From: Coleophoma eucalyptorum
Lineage: Eukaryota > Ascomycota > Leotiomycetes > Helotiales > Dermateaceae
Direction of reading: 5' to 3'
DNA length: 64,000 nt
NCBI GenBank assembly: GCA_026120035.1
Contig: JALRME010000015.1
Location: 186,001 to 250,000, forward strand
The notes beneath the pieces were generated by a model that had not been told where the DNA came from, made no database searches, and worked only from the letters and a program-made list of their open reading frames with translations. Numbering within the stretch: the first letter of the stretch is position 1; each line of letters begins with the position of its first letter. The position numbers and the translations under genes were made by a program. This document shows positions 40,968-53,485 of the stretch, in pieces.

Positions 40968-41489
40968 ATGAAGATCCTTGTAGCTTTGGTTGGATTATGG
41001 ACTACGCTTGCAGCAGCACAAAGCTGTTCTGGTTCAGCGGGTAACGAGACTGAATGTAAGCACACTCTCTGCTGAGATCACTGAAGACCATAGAACTAAC
41101 TTCCTTTAGCTTGCTCGACTACTTTCATTACAGCATCAGGCACAGCATCAGGCCCAGTCGTTGTTCCGTATACTCCTACTGCCACGCCACTCTCAGTCTC
41201 GGCCGTCACGACGGTATATTTCGGAGCTCAATATGCGACGAAGGCTAGCAACGACACAACACCCTATTCTGCTCTTCCCGGTGTCTCGCCAAAGTCTTCA
41301 AAGAGCGTGAACCCAGCAACAGTCACGCAAGCCGTTGTGATGGCTGCGACTGACTCTGCGACTGACTCTGCCGCCACAGCCACTAGTACGAGTTCTTCAA
41401 CAACAAAGTCGAATTCTGCGGTCGCTGTTGTTGCACCCTGGAGTGGTGTAGCGCTCGGGCTAGTTGGGTTGATTATGGCAGCATTATGA
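40968..41489 (+). CDS. Small secreted GPI-anchored Ser/Thr-rich protein
   Basis: Two exons, 40968-41055 and 41110-41489, with a 54-nt intron; 155 residues. A signal peptide (MKILVALVGLWTTLAAAQ) is followed by a short Cys-containing segment, a Thr/Ser/Ala-rich middle suited to O-glycosylation, and a hydrophobic C-terminus (VALGLVGLIMAAL) typical of GPI attachment. It is probably a cell-wall or plasma-membrane surface protein. No enzymatic domain is visible and I do not recognise a named family. Confidence 0.8.
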
Positions 41490-41822
41490 TTCAAAGGAAA
41501 GTGCTTAAGCAGCATATTCTATTGGTGTAACTTTAGATGGAAATGGTTTGATGATGATTGTATATGTTCATGGGTGATGGTGTCATGTAGAGGGTTTTTG
41601 TTGTCTTAATCTGTTGGACTTGGTTGCGTATACCCCTTAAGTATGGCATGGCTAATGCGTAAATATATGTTTTATATATCTTCTCGACTGATCCTAAATC
41701 CTGTGATTGTTCTATGATTATCGGTGGGGATTAAAACTACACTGTAATTATTACCCGACACAAGGGCCAGAAAATTCTAGGAATGAGCAATCCCAATGAT
41801 TGTCTGATCTACATTCTCTAAG
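41490..41822. other. Convergent 3' flank
   Basis: About 330 bases between the GPI-anchored protein and the 3' end of the CorA-like gene. Nothing recognisable. Confidence 0.5.
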
Positions 41823-44800
41823 TTATTTGTTCACACCTGCAAACCTAACATTGCGGGCAGAGTTGCTGTCGGCTTCTTGCTCCTCAGCCCGTTCAGTATC
41901 AGGCTCCGACGCCTTCTTACGGCCTCGACGAGTTATGCGATGTAGAAACTGACGCTTTCGACCCGATTCGGAAAGAGTGACTCCAACTTTGTTCAGAGCG
42001 GCATGCTTTTCCATTGCTTTAGCCCTCAACTCCTTCAAATAAGCCTCATAAATGTCGTCTGGATCGGACTCATCGCTTGAACTGTCATGCTGACTGCTAC
42101 CAACTGTGCTGCCATCTTCTGCTGCAGGTTCTTGACTTCCGGCAGACAGTCGATGGCGCATATTTTGCCAGACTTTGTAAATAGAGGCCGACCACAGGCG
42201 CGGATTTAACAACCCTGAGACCTTTTCCTCTAGCTCTCGCTCCGTCTTCAGTTCCCTTTCCTCCAGTAATTCTTCTGCTTTTTCTTGAATGGTTCGTTCT
42301 CTCTTCTCGGCTGTGCTCTCCTTCTTCTGACTCTTACTCATATCATCTTCATCTCTTTCCTCATCGTCACTTTCTTCTTGGCTTATTTTCAACTCATCCA
42401 TAAGTGTGCTGACTTTCAACGCCCGGTCTTTTTCGCGTGATCGAATCAAACGCTGCGCTATATTTCTTCGGGATTCTTCAATTGAGGCTGTTGCTAATGA
42501 CCATATAATCAATACGGGCGACATCAACAATACACCCGGAAGGAATATCAACCCAATTATTATCCTGAGCATGGACGCAATGAAAGAGAGCAGCGGCTTT
42601 GAGGTATTTTTGGAGGCCCAAATATCGACAAGAGCCTGATAGCCTGCAACCACCGTGGCGGCTGGGAGCTCGACAATAACCCAAACTAGGTAAAACAAAA
42701 GGTATATAGTCTTATTTCCTTTCCACTTCGGCGCTTGATCGGCACGTAGCATGTCGTCATCCTCAAGCTTCGTAAGCAATTCAGCAAGTTGTTTCCACCC
42801 CACAGGCCAGTTATTCACAGTTTTACGCATCCTCTTGAGAGCCTGCTCACTCATCTTGAACCTAATAATCTGCAGTGGCCATGCCAGAGTCTCAGCGTTG
42901 AAAACAATAACAAGTGTCACAACAAGAGCGATGATCGTAGCTCGAATGAAAGAGGAGATAGTATTTCCGGACCTATACGACTCAGTCGATGTCGTTACAC
43001 AGTTGATTCAGTACTTACGGTAGCCCTTGCATGCTGAAGATACTCTAGAATGTGTTAGACTACTCTCATCGGTATCCCTGTAGCAGGTGGGTAGCTTCAA
43101 CATACCGAGACAAAGCTCAGGGGCAGAAAAATCACGGTTGCGTATGTGAAAATGCGTACGTTCTCCGCTGAGCGTGCTCCAGACCCAGATGTCACAAGGT
43201 TGAGGCTATCGACAAGCTGGATATCATCAGTAAAGGGTTTGAGCAGTAATTTCCAAAGTTTCTATATGTACCACTTGACGATGATTCTTCACTTGTTTGA
43301 TACATGCCTCGATTTTTCCTGCTTGGTCTTTCAGAAAGTTAATTTGCATTTTCGCCCTGAGGTTCTGCTGGTCACGCCAGTTTCCGTGTTTGAGCTCATC
43401 TTTTTCCGACCATCGGGGTTGGAAATGTCGATTTTTTTCTCGGGTCAACCACTCATCAAGGTGCTTTTTGTTTGTCTTGGAAAGAACATTGATCCTGTCT
43501 AAAGTTTGCTGGATATCGAGGCAGATTTTAGAGCGAGAGTATAACTGGTCAAATCCGCCATCTAACGAACTCTGGTTGTGTCACTTGGAACTTCCACTTA
43601 AATATAGTACTGGCGAAACATACCTTGGAGTGTAACCAAGTATTGATAGCAACAAGGATTTTCTCGGTACTGAAGTGAATTTCACCCGCCATTTTCTGCA
43701 CAAGGTATGGCTCGAGAATCTTACGCTGGTCCTGTCGCGAATTTCGCTTGAACCATAATTCTTCATCATAAGCAGTTCCTAATTCTGGCCAAGCTGGTGA
43801 TGCGCTAGGTAAGTATGCTAGGAGCCAGCCCGCCCAAGAACGATCATCCATATCCCCAGCTAAGCGGTAGCTAAGACTGGCCATGGAAATACTCATTGGT
43901 TCTATGGGAGTCCTCAACGGAAAATCTTCAAGCGCTAAATTATGCACACTGAAGCTTTGTGATTCCAAAAGCTCTTCTTTTTCACTTGGAGAGACCAACT
44001 GCATAAAGCTAAGATGGAGTTCCGTAGTCCAAATATTAGCAACGTCGTGAATCTATTTTCTCAGATAGTTAGCATTATACATTGCATTGCATATCCTAGT
44101 TCTTAAGAGTCATTAAAAACATATACCTCCTCACGCATGTGTGATACAAAGGTGCAGTGTCTGCTCAAAAATTCGGCGGTACTGTACCGATCTCGCTCCG
44201 GTGTGGCAAGGTATAGTATCAAAGCGTGTTGGGAAGAGAGTGGATAATGATATCTATAGACCTGTTTAGCGAAACATGGCAGTAATAAGTAAGAAATATA
44301 GCCCACGAACTGAAAACTTTTCTTTGGATTTATTCTCATCCTCGATCTACGCATTGAATAGTTAAAATCATCGGGGTCATCGATTGATCGAACAGGGCCT
44401 TCAGATTGTCGGTTCTTTTTCTTAGCTATGTCGATAAGCAGGCAGCTATCTGGCTCCCACTTAAAGATTTCTCGTTCGTGCTTCCACCCTTCATCTTTTA
44501 TAGATTCTAGTGACTCTACACCTTTCTTTAAAATAGCAAGAGGGCCTTCGAGGTTATCGCGTAGAGATCTGAAATCACTGAGTTCATATGGAGGTTGGAG
44601 ACTGAAGAAATCAGGAAAGGGGCGCATCCAATCGCGTTCTCTCCTTTCTATCCATTAAGTAAAAGTGTTAGAGGATGCTGCAGGAAGTCATATGGAGAAC
44701 GATATCCATTACCTAGAAACTGAAACGTATTCTAGTAGGAGCTGACGTACCTGGCGAATCATTTATCTGAGAAGAATCGATAATAGCCTTGGATATAATT

Positions 44801-47518
44801 TTTCTCTTTTGAAATATCATGTCCTTATGAATTCTGGTTTGTTTTCCACTACGCGTTTGATATTTATCATCCGCTATAGCATCAGAGTCAGATCCACTTG
44901 CGGAGGAACTCGTGGTCAGAGTCCTCGGACAGTCAGCTTTGGAAAATCTGCGTTAGTATTGTTAGCTATAACATGTTGTTAGCGATACACTGTGACGTAC
45001 AATTTGGAGATTTCATTCTCAAACTCTTTTCTTAGCAGAATTGTAGGAATTTCGTAGTTACCACGAGAGTTGCTGTATGCGCTGTTAGGCACTGGTCGTT
45101 TCGTTTTCCAATTAATCCTCTCTGTGACATGTCCATCACGCAAGAAAAACGACATTAATTTCTTCTGTGAAAGCTGAGAGAGTTCTTGTGGTGTATAACC
45201 AACATCTAAGCTGGCCTTAGCAGCCTCTAGTTCTTTCTCCATGATAAGAGCAAGGCCGTACCGCAAAGGTGTTTGCCAAATGGCTTCTGTGTCTACGCCT
45301 TGTGCCCTTAAAGTTTCCATCCATGCAGATTCACTATCAATGCCACGGTTATTTTTAAAGAACCCCCAGCAAAGGCCGTCATACAACACAGTATCTTTAG
45401 CATAAAGAAGAAAACGATCTCCTTCGCGGGATGCTGATCTGCTAACAGCAAAGGCATAACTGGACTGTCGAGGCGGCACTTCGTCTTGATTAACCAGTTT
45501 CTGGCTCATGTCTGGTGTCTTGCACATGAAGCGCCGAAAAATCAACTGACGGATGCTTTTCGAATGGAGATCTGCCGTGGAGCATGCAAATATAATTTCT
45601 TGCCCGATAGAATCCTCGATTTCGTACCGCGCTAACTCTTCTAAAGACTCCAGGGCTTTCCAAATGTAGATAGAGTCATTCAGGCGAAAACTGGGAATAT
45701 GAAGCCACTCTGGTGGTTGCTCTTTACTTCCTTCCCAAGCAACGTAAGTTGGAGTATTGTTCCGTTGGTACCAAAGTTTAGATTTATCATCCCGTTCCTT
45801 TGCGAGGATATCTATCCATATTTTACCGCAAGCTGCTAGACATTCTTCCACAAAGGCTCGCTCACCCTCAAATATCTTTGAAAATTCGTATAGTTTGATG
45901 ATGTTGAGACTGACCGGGAAAAAGTCCAAAGTTTTTCCATCTTGTTTCGATAGCTTCACCTGGTGTGCTGTATTATGCTTGGAGCTTGGAAACAAGTCCT
46001 TGTTAAAACACCACATCAAATGTCTTCTGCAAGTGCTTCTGATGCGTGTTCGAGTATGGGAGTCTACGATTTCTCGTGCTTCTAGCACTTGGTAAATCAG
46101 TAGAAGATACCGAAACATAAAACTATTAGTTGTTAGTTTTTTGTTTCCGAAAACGGAAAAAAAAGAAGCCTTACAAGCTTGTGAAAGGTGGCGTCGAGTA
46201 TGGCTGAAGAAAATTGTCGTGTAGGAGCCTTAAAGGATATCCACTACCATTGTCTTGCCCGGCAGGAGTGGCGCAAACGCAAAGGATGTGTTCCAGACGC
46301 CGGCGGTAGAATGTATTCAAGGTAAGGTCTTCATCAGAAAAGAAGGCAATGCCAGGTTCGTCCTTTTCCAAGTATTCTTGGATATCTGCATACTCCATCT
46401 GGGCTATCTCAGACTTGCCCTTTTTAACTCGCAACCTGTACGCCATTGTGAACTGCTGTGTGGCACCACCAGGCATAGTGACCACATTTTCTTCCGAAGA
46501 GTCCTCACTAACCCTATTTATATTGGTAATTGGAAAGGTACCAAATAGAGCAGAGCGCGAGTTGATTGATTTGCCATCCTCGAACAGGTGGATAGTGGTC
46601 TCAAACTCAAGTGCTTCCTTGTCATGATTGGTTGGGATCTTCTTAGCCTCCATATGAAGCAGGCTGTTCCCGTCATTAAATTTCCAACCTCTACTAGGCC
46701 ATATGCTTTCGTTATCCATGTCCTCAATATCAGGTTCCAACAAACTCAGTATCGGTCTTTTGAGATTCAGCTTGAGTGGGAATTTACTATCCCCACCAAC
46801 GCGATTCCTTACCGTAATATGCTGCAAGACCGTGCTGCACTCCTCAATAATGAAATACTGAATGGCAACATCAACATCCAGTGCTGAATATTCAATCCTC
46901 GGCCAGCGGTCGTTAGTCCAGGTGCAATTTTGATTAGGATGAAACCTATCGTGACCTACAAGGCCTAAACCCACGTCTCCCATGTCTGCTAGTCTAAGTA
47001 ATCTTTCAGACCGTACCTTTCCAAAACGACGCGCGCGGGTAGAATTCTCATCAAGAGAAATAAGCTGTTCGGGAGACGTTGCATCGGATCGTGGCAAATA
47101 CCTGGATATATTCAAGATTCTCCCAAATTGATTGATCAGGACTACAGTCCCGTTTCTTCCAAAGGTCCAAAGGGATGGAGCATTTTTTCTATATAAGTGT
47201 TTTGTCGAGTCTAGACGTTCAGTATTGGATGTTTCAAATATTGGAACTATGAACATAATTAGAAAGCGGAGGTGGAATAAAACATGTTGAGTGCTAACCT
47301 CGGGGCGCTTCATGATGTGCATCAGCCTCCAGTGCAGTGTCTTGCTGTGCTGAAATTCCCGGTATGGATGTTTCCGATGTTAAAGATTTGGATCCAGCTA
47401 CCCCGGGTATAGAAGCTGCTGACATATCAATATTGACCACATCTGTCTCCGTTGGAGCCCCCGATGCTGCGGCGCCAATGGCGTCACCACCAGGACTTCG
47501 TCCGATGGAGGATTCCAT
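41823..47518 (-). CDS. Very large CorA-like membrane protein
   Basis: Ten exons: 47299-47518, 46175-47246, 45001-46122, 44751-44947, 44127-44647, 43624-44052, 43272-43544, 43106-43216, 43019-43044 and 41823-42972. The phases close to one 1,706-residue frame. One exon is only 26 nt. Residues about 1-1100 match no domain I recognise. A helical region then leads into TVIFLPLSFVSSIFSMQG, clearly CorA-like TM1, and a second hydrophobic segment (FIRATIIALVVTLVIVF). The Gly-Met-Asn filter position reads Ser-Met-Gln. Unusually, two more hydrophobic stretches follow (YLLFYLVWVIVELPAATVV and IIIGLIFLPGVLLMSPVLI), then a highly charged coiled-coil tail of about 220 residues. Ion transport is unproven. 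A split into two genes is possible, but no start, stop or gap supports it. Confidence 0.78.
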
Positions 47519-48784
47519 CTATCAACACAGTTCCTAAGCTGTTAGAATAAACTCTGGAGACTCTTTAAACTAGATATATGCGCCACCAACATCATAGCAG
47601 TCGTAGGATACTCGAAGATGATTGCGACCAGAGGTTGAAGTATGAAGCACGTGTACTTGAATCCTCAGAAGAGAAGGAGCGCGTACGGAGCCGCACGAAG
47701 GAGATAAGCACGACTTGTGGATCACTAACCGTGGATTTTGCGCATCATGCATTGCACTACCTCAGCTCCTATCTAGACATGGATACGGGCCACCAAGTAA
47801 GCAAGGCCCAAAGAGGGGTAATGCTGCACCGACGGCACGATTTGGACCTATTAAAATCGCGGAGTAATTGGTAAGGGAGGTAAGTTGGCCGTTTTAGGCA
47901 AATATCCAGGATGTTCTCGAATCAAGGCCTTGTGAAATGATCTTGTATTCCACGGCCACAAGAAAAGTGCCTACGGACGTGGGTCGGTTGTCGATTCGAC
48001 ATTGGATTATCGGTTTAAAGACGGCCAAGGGGTGACGGTATACGCAATCCAGTTAGTGGTGCCTGGAAGAGAGCCAAGTTAGATTTGATTTCTCATATTC
48101 TTGCACGGCTCGCATTTGTGAGCTGATAAAAAAGATAAGCACTACCTAACTGCGCACTGATACTTCAACTCACTTGCAGTCGGTTCTCGTATTTCAGCCT
48201 AGCTTCACCAGCAATCTATAACATGAACTGATGGATAAATCCTAAACAGAATGAGAATACTAAGGTATTAAATCCCAATTACTGATTGGGAATTGGGACA
48301 ACTAAGAATGGTGCCTCATAGGTGAGCTAGATCCGTGCCTGTGTGAGAGCGATGCAGTCTGCCTCTCTCTCCCTATGCTTGGCCCTCTAGTTGCAAATAT
48401 GCCACAATATCCCACCGGTCGCAACATACTAATTCTTGCAGAAAGTTTCAATGCAGTATTTTAGAAACGTTATTCAGTCGCTTTAGAAAACCCAATCAAC
48501 ATCAGAAATGTTAAGGCATAAGAGGTCGTTGACGACTTTCTCACACCACTCGCCAAGCAAGGAGGGCAATGTATGACAGAGGCAAGGCTGAGCCCAGATT
48601 CGCTTAAAACATGGCCACTGCCCACTTGCTCCCCATCTCATTCCCGTACTTCAGGCACTACGCTGGAAGCCTAATTCAACATCCTCTCTACAGAACGGCA
48701 GATACTTCATCGAGTTCGACCCTTTCTTAGCTTCGGGAATCGTGACTAGTACAGTCGACCGTATCCGGCTCTATTTCCAATAAA
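47519..48784. other. Divergent intergenic region, CorA-like gene and Zn2Cys6 regulator
   Basis: About 1.27 kb of promoter sequence for two genes pointing away from each other. An open frame at 47578-47874 has no recognisable content and looks spurious. Confidence 0.5.
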
Positions 48785-50229
48785 ATGCCTGGAGTTCCTT
48801 CTGGCCGAGCCTGCGAGGCATGTCGCAAGCAGAAGAAGAAGGCAAGTTGGCCAAAGCAAGCCACGCAATGGCATTCTGACAGGTGGGGTCTCTTTAGTGT
48901 GACGAGCAACAGCCATCGTGCTCGCGATGCCAGCGGCTTCGGATTAACTGTATAGGATCTGGCTGCCAGCGGTTCAAGTTCAAAGAAGACCACAGGTCTG
49001 CTGGTTCAATTCATTTTCGACAACCTCCTGATGACCGGCGATCTTTATCGGTTCCCCGGCGAAACACCGCATTACAGCAACTACTTCACGTGCCGAGCAA
49101 TGAGGTAACTAAATTGACTAGTGCCCTCGTTGGCAAACTAGACGCCGCCGATGATATAAGGTATCATTTATGTTGGACGTATGGAGACTATTTGGCAGAT
49201 ATACCGAAGCGTCTTGGCACCAATGAGGCTATGGATGCAGCTGTTGTAGCTCTAATCAGCGCGCATTCCGGTCTGGCCTCTTACCCAGCTCGACGGGGGT
49301 TTACCACTCTTGCAAGCCTCCAAAAGTATTCGCACGCTCTTAAAGCCCTGCGAGTTCTTTTGGACAATCCTGTCAGGGCTTGCGAACCGGAAACGTTGTG
49401 TGCAGTTCTGCTATTGATGATATGTCAAAGCTTCATTGGAATATATGCTGGGCACTGGGGATCAGGTCATGGTGAAGGTGCGGCACAGATTCTGAAAGCT
49501 CGAGCATTTTTTCGCACCGAGGATCTGTTCGAACGTAAACTCATATTCACCTTGCGAGGACCTGTGTTGTTTGAATCCCTCGTCAACCCTCGGATTTGCT
49601 TCAGTGCCGAGGATTGGGCTGTCCTGGTAGCAAACGACTTCGACGAGCCCAATGATGAAAGTCAAATGATACGCTATCTCGCCCATCTCCCTGACCTGAT
49701 GAACCGCGGAAAAACCGCAATACGAGAGCATGGCAACGTACAACAGGTGGCCATGGAGACAGGACAGTACTACTGTAGACTGAAGGAAATTTTGCAGAGG
49801 TTTCAAAATCTACTTGATACCATTGAACAGGCCCAACTCAATGGTACCTCCAAATCTCCAATGGCGCTTAAAAGGGCCCACGCTTGGTACCAACGCTCCC
49901 ATGGTCTGGCTCTTTGCATTTGCCTTGTATTTAATTGCATCCTCAAGGCTCTTGACCCCAACGATACAGAGTTGGACATTGAGGCAAAAAGTTTCTGCGA
50001 CAGCGTTATTGTGCTTGCCGAAGAAGCAACAATATATCGACCTCTGGGCTCTAGTTATATTCCTCTTAGTCTTAGTGCGGCATGGTGTCGCAGCAGAGAT
50101 GAGATAACACGCGCCAGAATTGAAGCGGCTATCATCGATTATAAGTCGGACTTTGCAGGGGATCATGAAGAGACACTAATGCCCGAACTGGAACACGTGT
50201 CGCAACGATTGAATCTCCTCGAGGTCTGA
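48785..50229 (+). CDS. Zn2Cys6 transcription factor with a GC-AG intron
   Basis: Two exons, 48785-48841 and 48898-50229, 462 residues. The zinc knot is CEACRKQKKK then CDEQQPSC, SRC and a last Cys six residues on (C-X2-C-X6-C-X6-C-X2-C-X6-C). The third Cys is the first codon of exon 2, so the intron must end at 48897. The only donor keeping the spacing is AAG|GCAAGT, a GC donor with otherwise perfect consensus. The rest resembles short fungal regulators of secondary metabolism: about 400 helical residues (SAHSGLASYPARRGF, LCAVLLLMICQSFIG). It is divergent from the large CorA-like gene; targets are unknown. The RTA1-like gene follows on the same strand. Confidence 0.88.
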
Positions 50230-50623
50230 TATCTGCGATTCTAGTGGCAGTGCAGAGGCAGTGATAGTGGCAGTGACAGACAGATGGCAGTTTGATTAGG
50301 GTTCAAGCTGAGATATTTATGTTAAGCTGATGAGGTAGATCAACCATCGGATGTTCGCTTCCAGGGTCCTTGACGGTTCGGCTAACCTGTTCTGGTCCCA
50401 TCCAGCGCTCCAAGCCCAGAAGAACTCGCTAACCCTGCTTGGTGCGATGCAGCGCTCTACTGTTGAAATGCCTCATAACGCTGATATCTCACCCGCTATA
50501 AATGCCATGCTGGAACCCATACTGGTCTGATATATTACTCCAATCATCTCGAATACTCTGTCACCTCTAAGTTGCAGTATTTCACACAACCCTCCACAAG
50601 ACACGATCTACTACGGCGCGACA
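50230..50623. other. Intergenic region upstream of the RTA1-like gene
   Basis: No gene. It contains a direct repeat tagtggcagtg at 50242-50252 and 50265-50275. Confidence 0.5.
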
Positions 50624-51718
50624 ATGTCTTCAGACTCTTCAGCTGTCCGCTACTACGCCTTCGAGCCAAGTCATGTCCTTCCGGCCGTTTTTGCCAGCTT
50701 AATTGGTATATCTTTAATTTTCCATATCGTGCAAAATTTGTAAGTTAATCACTCGAGGCCTGCAACCGCAAGCACTTCACTAATATGGGTTTGGTCTGGT
50801 AGTCGCTACCGCTCATGGAAGGTCATGTTCTTCATGGTTTGGGGTGGTGCCGTATTCACATCTGGGTGGATTATGCGAATCATTGCGTCCTACCATCCGA
50901 CGAACAAAAATATGTACATTGCTCAAAATGTCCTCATCCTTGCTGGTCCACCAATCTATTCGGCGACAGAATACAACATCCTCGGCCGGTTCATGCTCTA
51001 TCTCCCTATGCACGCCTCAATGAACCCAAATCGCGTCGTCTACTTCTTCATATACATAGGAGCTGCAGTCGAAAGTCTGACCGCCGCTGGTGCCGCCCAG
51101 CTTTCAAACGCAGGAGATGATACGAATCTTTTGCATAGTGGCGCAACTCTGATTGCTATTGGTGCTATTCTGCAAGCCGTGGTAGAGGGCTTGTTCATGA
51201 GCATGATCGCGATACTCCAGTACCGCTGTGTACGAGCTTCTATGCTCACGAGGAAGGTCCATACCTTTTGCATCATGCTGTACGGCACGTCGGCGCTTGT
51301 TTTACTACGTTGTATCTTCCGCGCCATCGAGAATTTCAGCACCATCGGCGTCATTTCCTCAGGAACCTGTACCTCAACTTGCCGTGCGGTTCTCAGACAT
51401 GAGTGGTATCTCTTCGCATTCGAAGCTGCGCCCATGCTTCTGTACACGTATTGGCTTAACGTTATACATCCTGGCCGATTCCTACCAAGCAACAGCAATA
51501 TTTATCTCGACTTTGACAAGGTGGAGCGTCGGGGGCCTGGCTGGATTGATAACCGATCTCAATGGCAAACCTTCCTGGACCCGCTTGATTTTGAGGGCGT
51601 TCTGAAAGGCCAGCCAGCGCATGAGAAGTTTTGGCTGCAGCCAGAAAATTGGCCTGCTGTGGGTAGTGATGATCCTGAGAGTAGAACGCCTTTGAAAATG
51701 GCCAGCCAAACAGTGTAG
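50624..51718 (+). CDS. RTA1-like seven-transmembrane protein
   Basis: Two exons, 50624-50739 and 50803-51718 (63-nt intron), 343 residues. There are seven hydrophobic segments with an N-terminal YYAFEPSHVLPAVFA lead, typical of the RTA1 family. Family motifs include SGWIMRIIASYHP, LILAGPPIYSATEYNILGR, LLRCIFRAIE and the C-terminal HPGRFLP. RTA1-like proteins are membrane proteins tied to lipid translocation and resistance to membrane-active compounds such as aminocholesterol inhibitors; the molecular activity of this one cannot be read from sequence. The cytosolic tail contains GPGWIDNRSQWQ. It lies 394 bases downstream of a Zn2Cys6 regulator on the same strand. Confidence 0.92.
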
Positions 51719-53069
51719 GCAGTCCAGACAATTTCAGTCATGTTCTCTTTTGGTTAAATAGACTTATGTAATAAAATGATGAAAGCGCATGTTAGATACC
51801 CCTTCATAAATTCAATCTCAGTTCCAACGATAATTACAGCCTCCTCAGCAGTCTGCACATGATAGACGTTGAAAGGCTTATTCGACGCGAAGGCAACTCA
51901 AGTCTTGACTTTGCCATCGACCGGTTTGAATCCGGGCAAGTTTAAGATAAAGAGATATCGAATATTAGCTGAAATTTCTTTGATAAAGTTACGCAGGAAG
52001 AGAAGAGACAACTCCGAACCGTTGTGTCTATAGAGGCTTGAAGATCACCTGATGAGAGTTCATTCTTGTGTGTCATTCGCTTGTAGAACCGCAACTTTGA
52101 TACCAATAACTTGTACTCAAACCTTCAATTAAAGATAGACAGATCCCACGTCATTTCATAGCACGAGAAGTCCTCAAGATTCATCACCTGACGTCAACCT
52201 CAGGAGATCCGGGAGTTTAATGTTCGGAGATGGGCTAGGATGGCACGGAGCAGTGATGTCTAAATTGTCATCTAGTAGCCGAGACAGTTTATCTCAACGT
52301 CATCACTTTTAAGAGATCTGCACACCGTTTGTTATTACCGTTATACCGTTTATTAAGCCAACAGTTTCGCCCCTTCTAGACCATCTGAGATCTGCCGAGC
52401 TCAGATGATGATCCCGTCAAATTACAACATTGTAAGCAATGCTACACTCCGGGGGTAAGGGATGTATGATTCCAAACCTACCTGGCTATTGAGTCTGCAG
52501 CTCCCCTGCTCTTGCATGCAGCAGGGTTACTACGAGTACTCTACTAACCAAGATTTGGATGTTTGCTGAACTCGATCGATGCCCGAGACCCCTGCGATGA
52601 TGTGGTAGATATCCCTATGGGATCGCTGCTGGGCAACGTAACTCCCTGGGGCTAGCGAAGGGCAAGGTACGACATCGTGTGAAGTCAAGCTTTGCCTCAG
52701 GCATACATTGTTTTCATCCCAACGACCTTTGAAGCTCGTCCGCCTCGCCCGAATCTCAAAGTCAGTTACTTGGCGTTCAACGCCACGACCGATGCTCAGC
52801 AGGAGTAGGAACAGATGCTCCGGGAAGCAGCCACAGAAGGCTGCAGCTAGTGCCAACCCGCAAGGTACGCCGGACATGACGTTCCTGACCTCAGGAGAAA
52901 CAAAAGGAGAAATAGATTGATTACCTCACGACTTCTCGCTTGGGAATTGATTCCATCGCATCTTCTTGGCTTTTATGGGCTCTTCCATAAAATTACTTCC
53001 GTTTTGTTCACTGTCGTCCACCGAAGTCGGTGCTAAATAGTTATGGGGATGATTATGAAGCTTGGCCCA

Positions 53070-53092
53070 ATATACTGGTAGCTCCAGTATAT
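53070..53092. repeat. Inverted repeat atatactgg / ccagtatat
   Basis: Exact 9-bp arms with a 5-base spacer (tagct), about 390 bases upstream of the Rds1-like ATG. It may be a binding site or a short hairpin. Confidence 0.45.
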
Positions 53093-53418
53093 CGCTAGCG
53101 TGGAGCTAGTTCATTCATCTTGCATCATCATTGCTACCGTATTCTCCGGTTTTTGCAACAATCCCATCTCCGCAAAACATGTCCATCTTACTGCTTACAG
53201 CCAAGCACTACGTTGTAGGTACCTTAGTTTGCGGCATATTCAGGTATTGCCCACCTGCATCCCTGCTATACTCGTGGACTTGCAGCTTGTTTGGTAACCG
53301 TTTCCTCTGGTCTATGGGCAAAATCTAAATGTCATTACTTCATACTCAGACTATGTAAAAAAGTGCCGTTGTGCATAAGCGTCATGTAAGTTCAAACGCT
53401 GTAAGGGCGCGCTGTATT

Positions 53419-53428
53419 CTATATAAGA
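53419..53428 (+). promoter_or_regulatory. TATA box of the Rds1-like gene
   Basis: tctatataag, 58 bases before the ATG, followed by a pyrimidine-rich stretch (cccctcttcc and later cctctctag). This is the layout of a strongly expressed fungal promoter. Confidence 0.6.
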
Positions 53429-53485
53429 GTTCCCCTCTTCCATTGTTTCCTCTCTAGTTTCAACCAAACATCACAATCCCTCGAG

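Larger units (their letters stand above)
51719..53485. other. Long intergenic region upstream of the Rds1-like gene
   Basis: About 1.77 kb. No gene supported. It holds an inverted repeat at 53070-53092 and a TATA box at 53419-53428, both listed separately. Confidence 0.5.
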
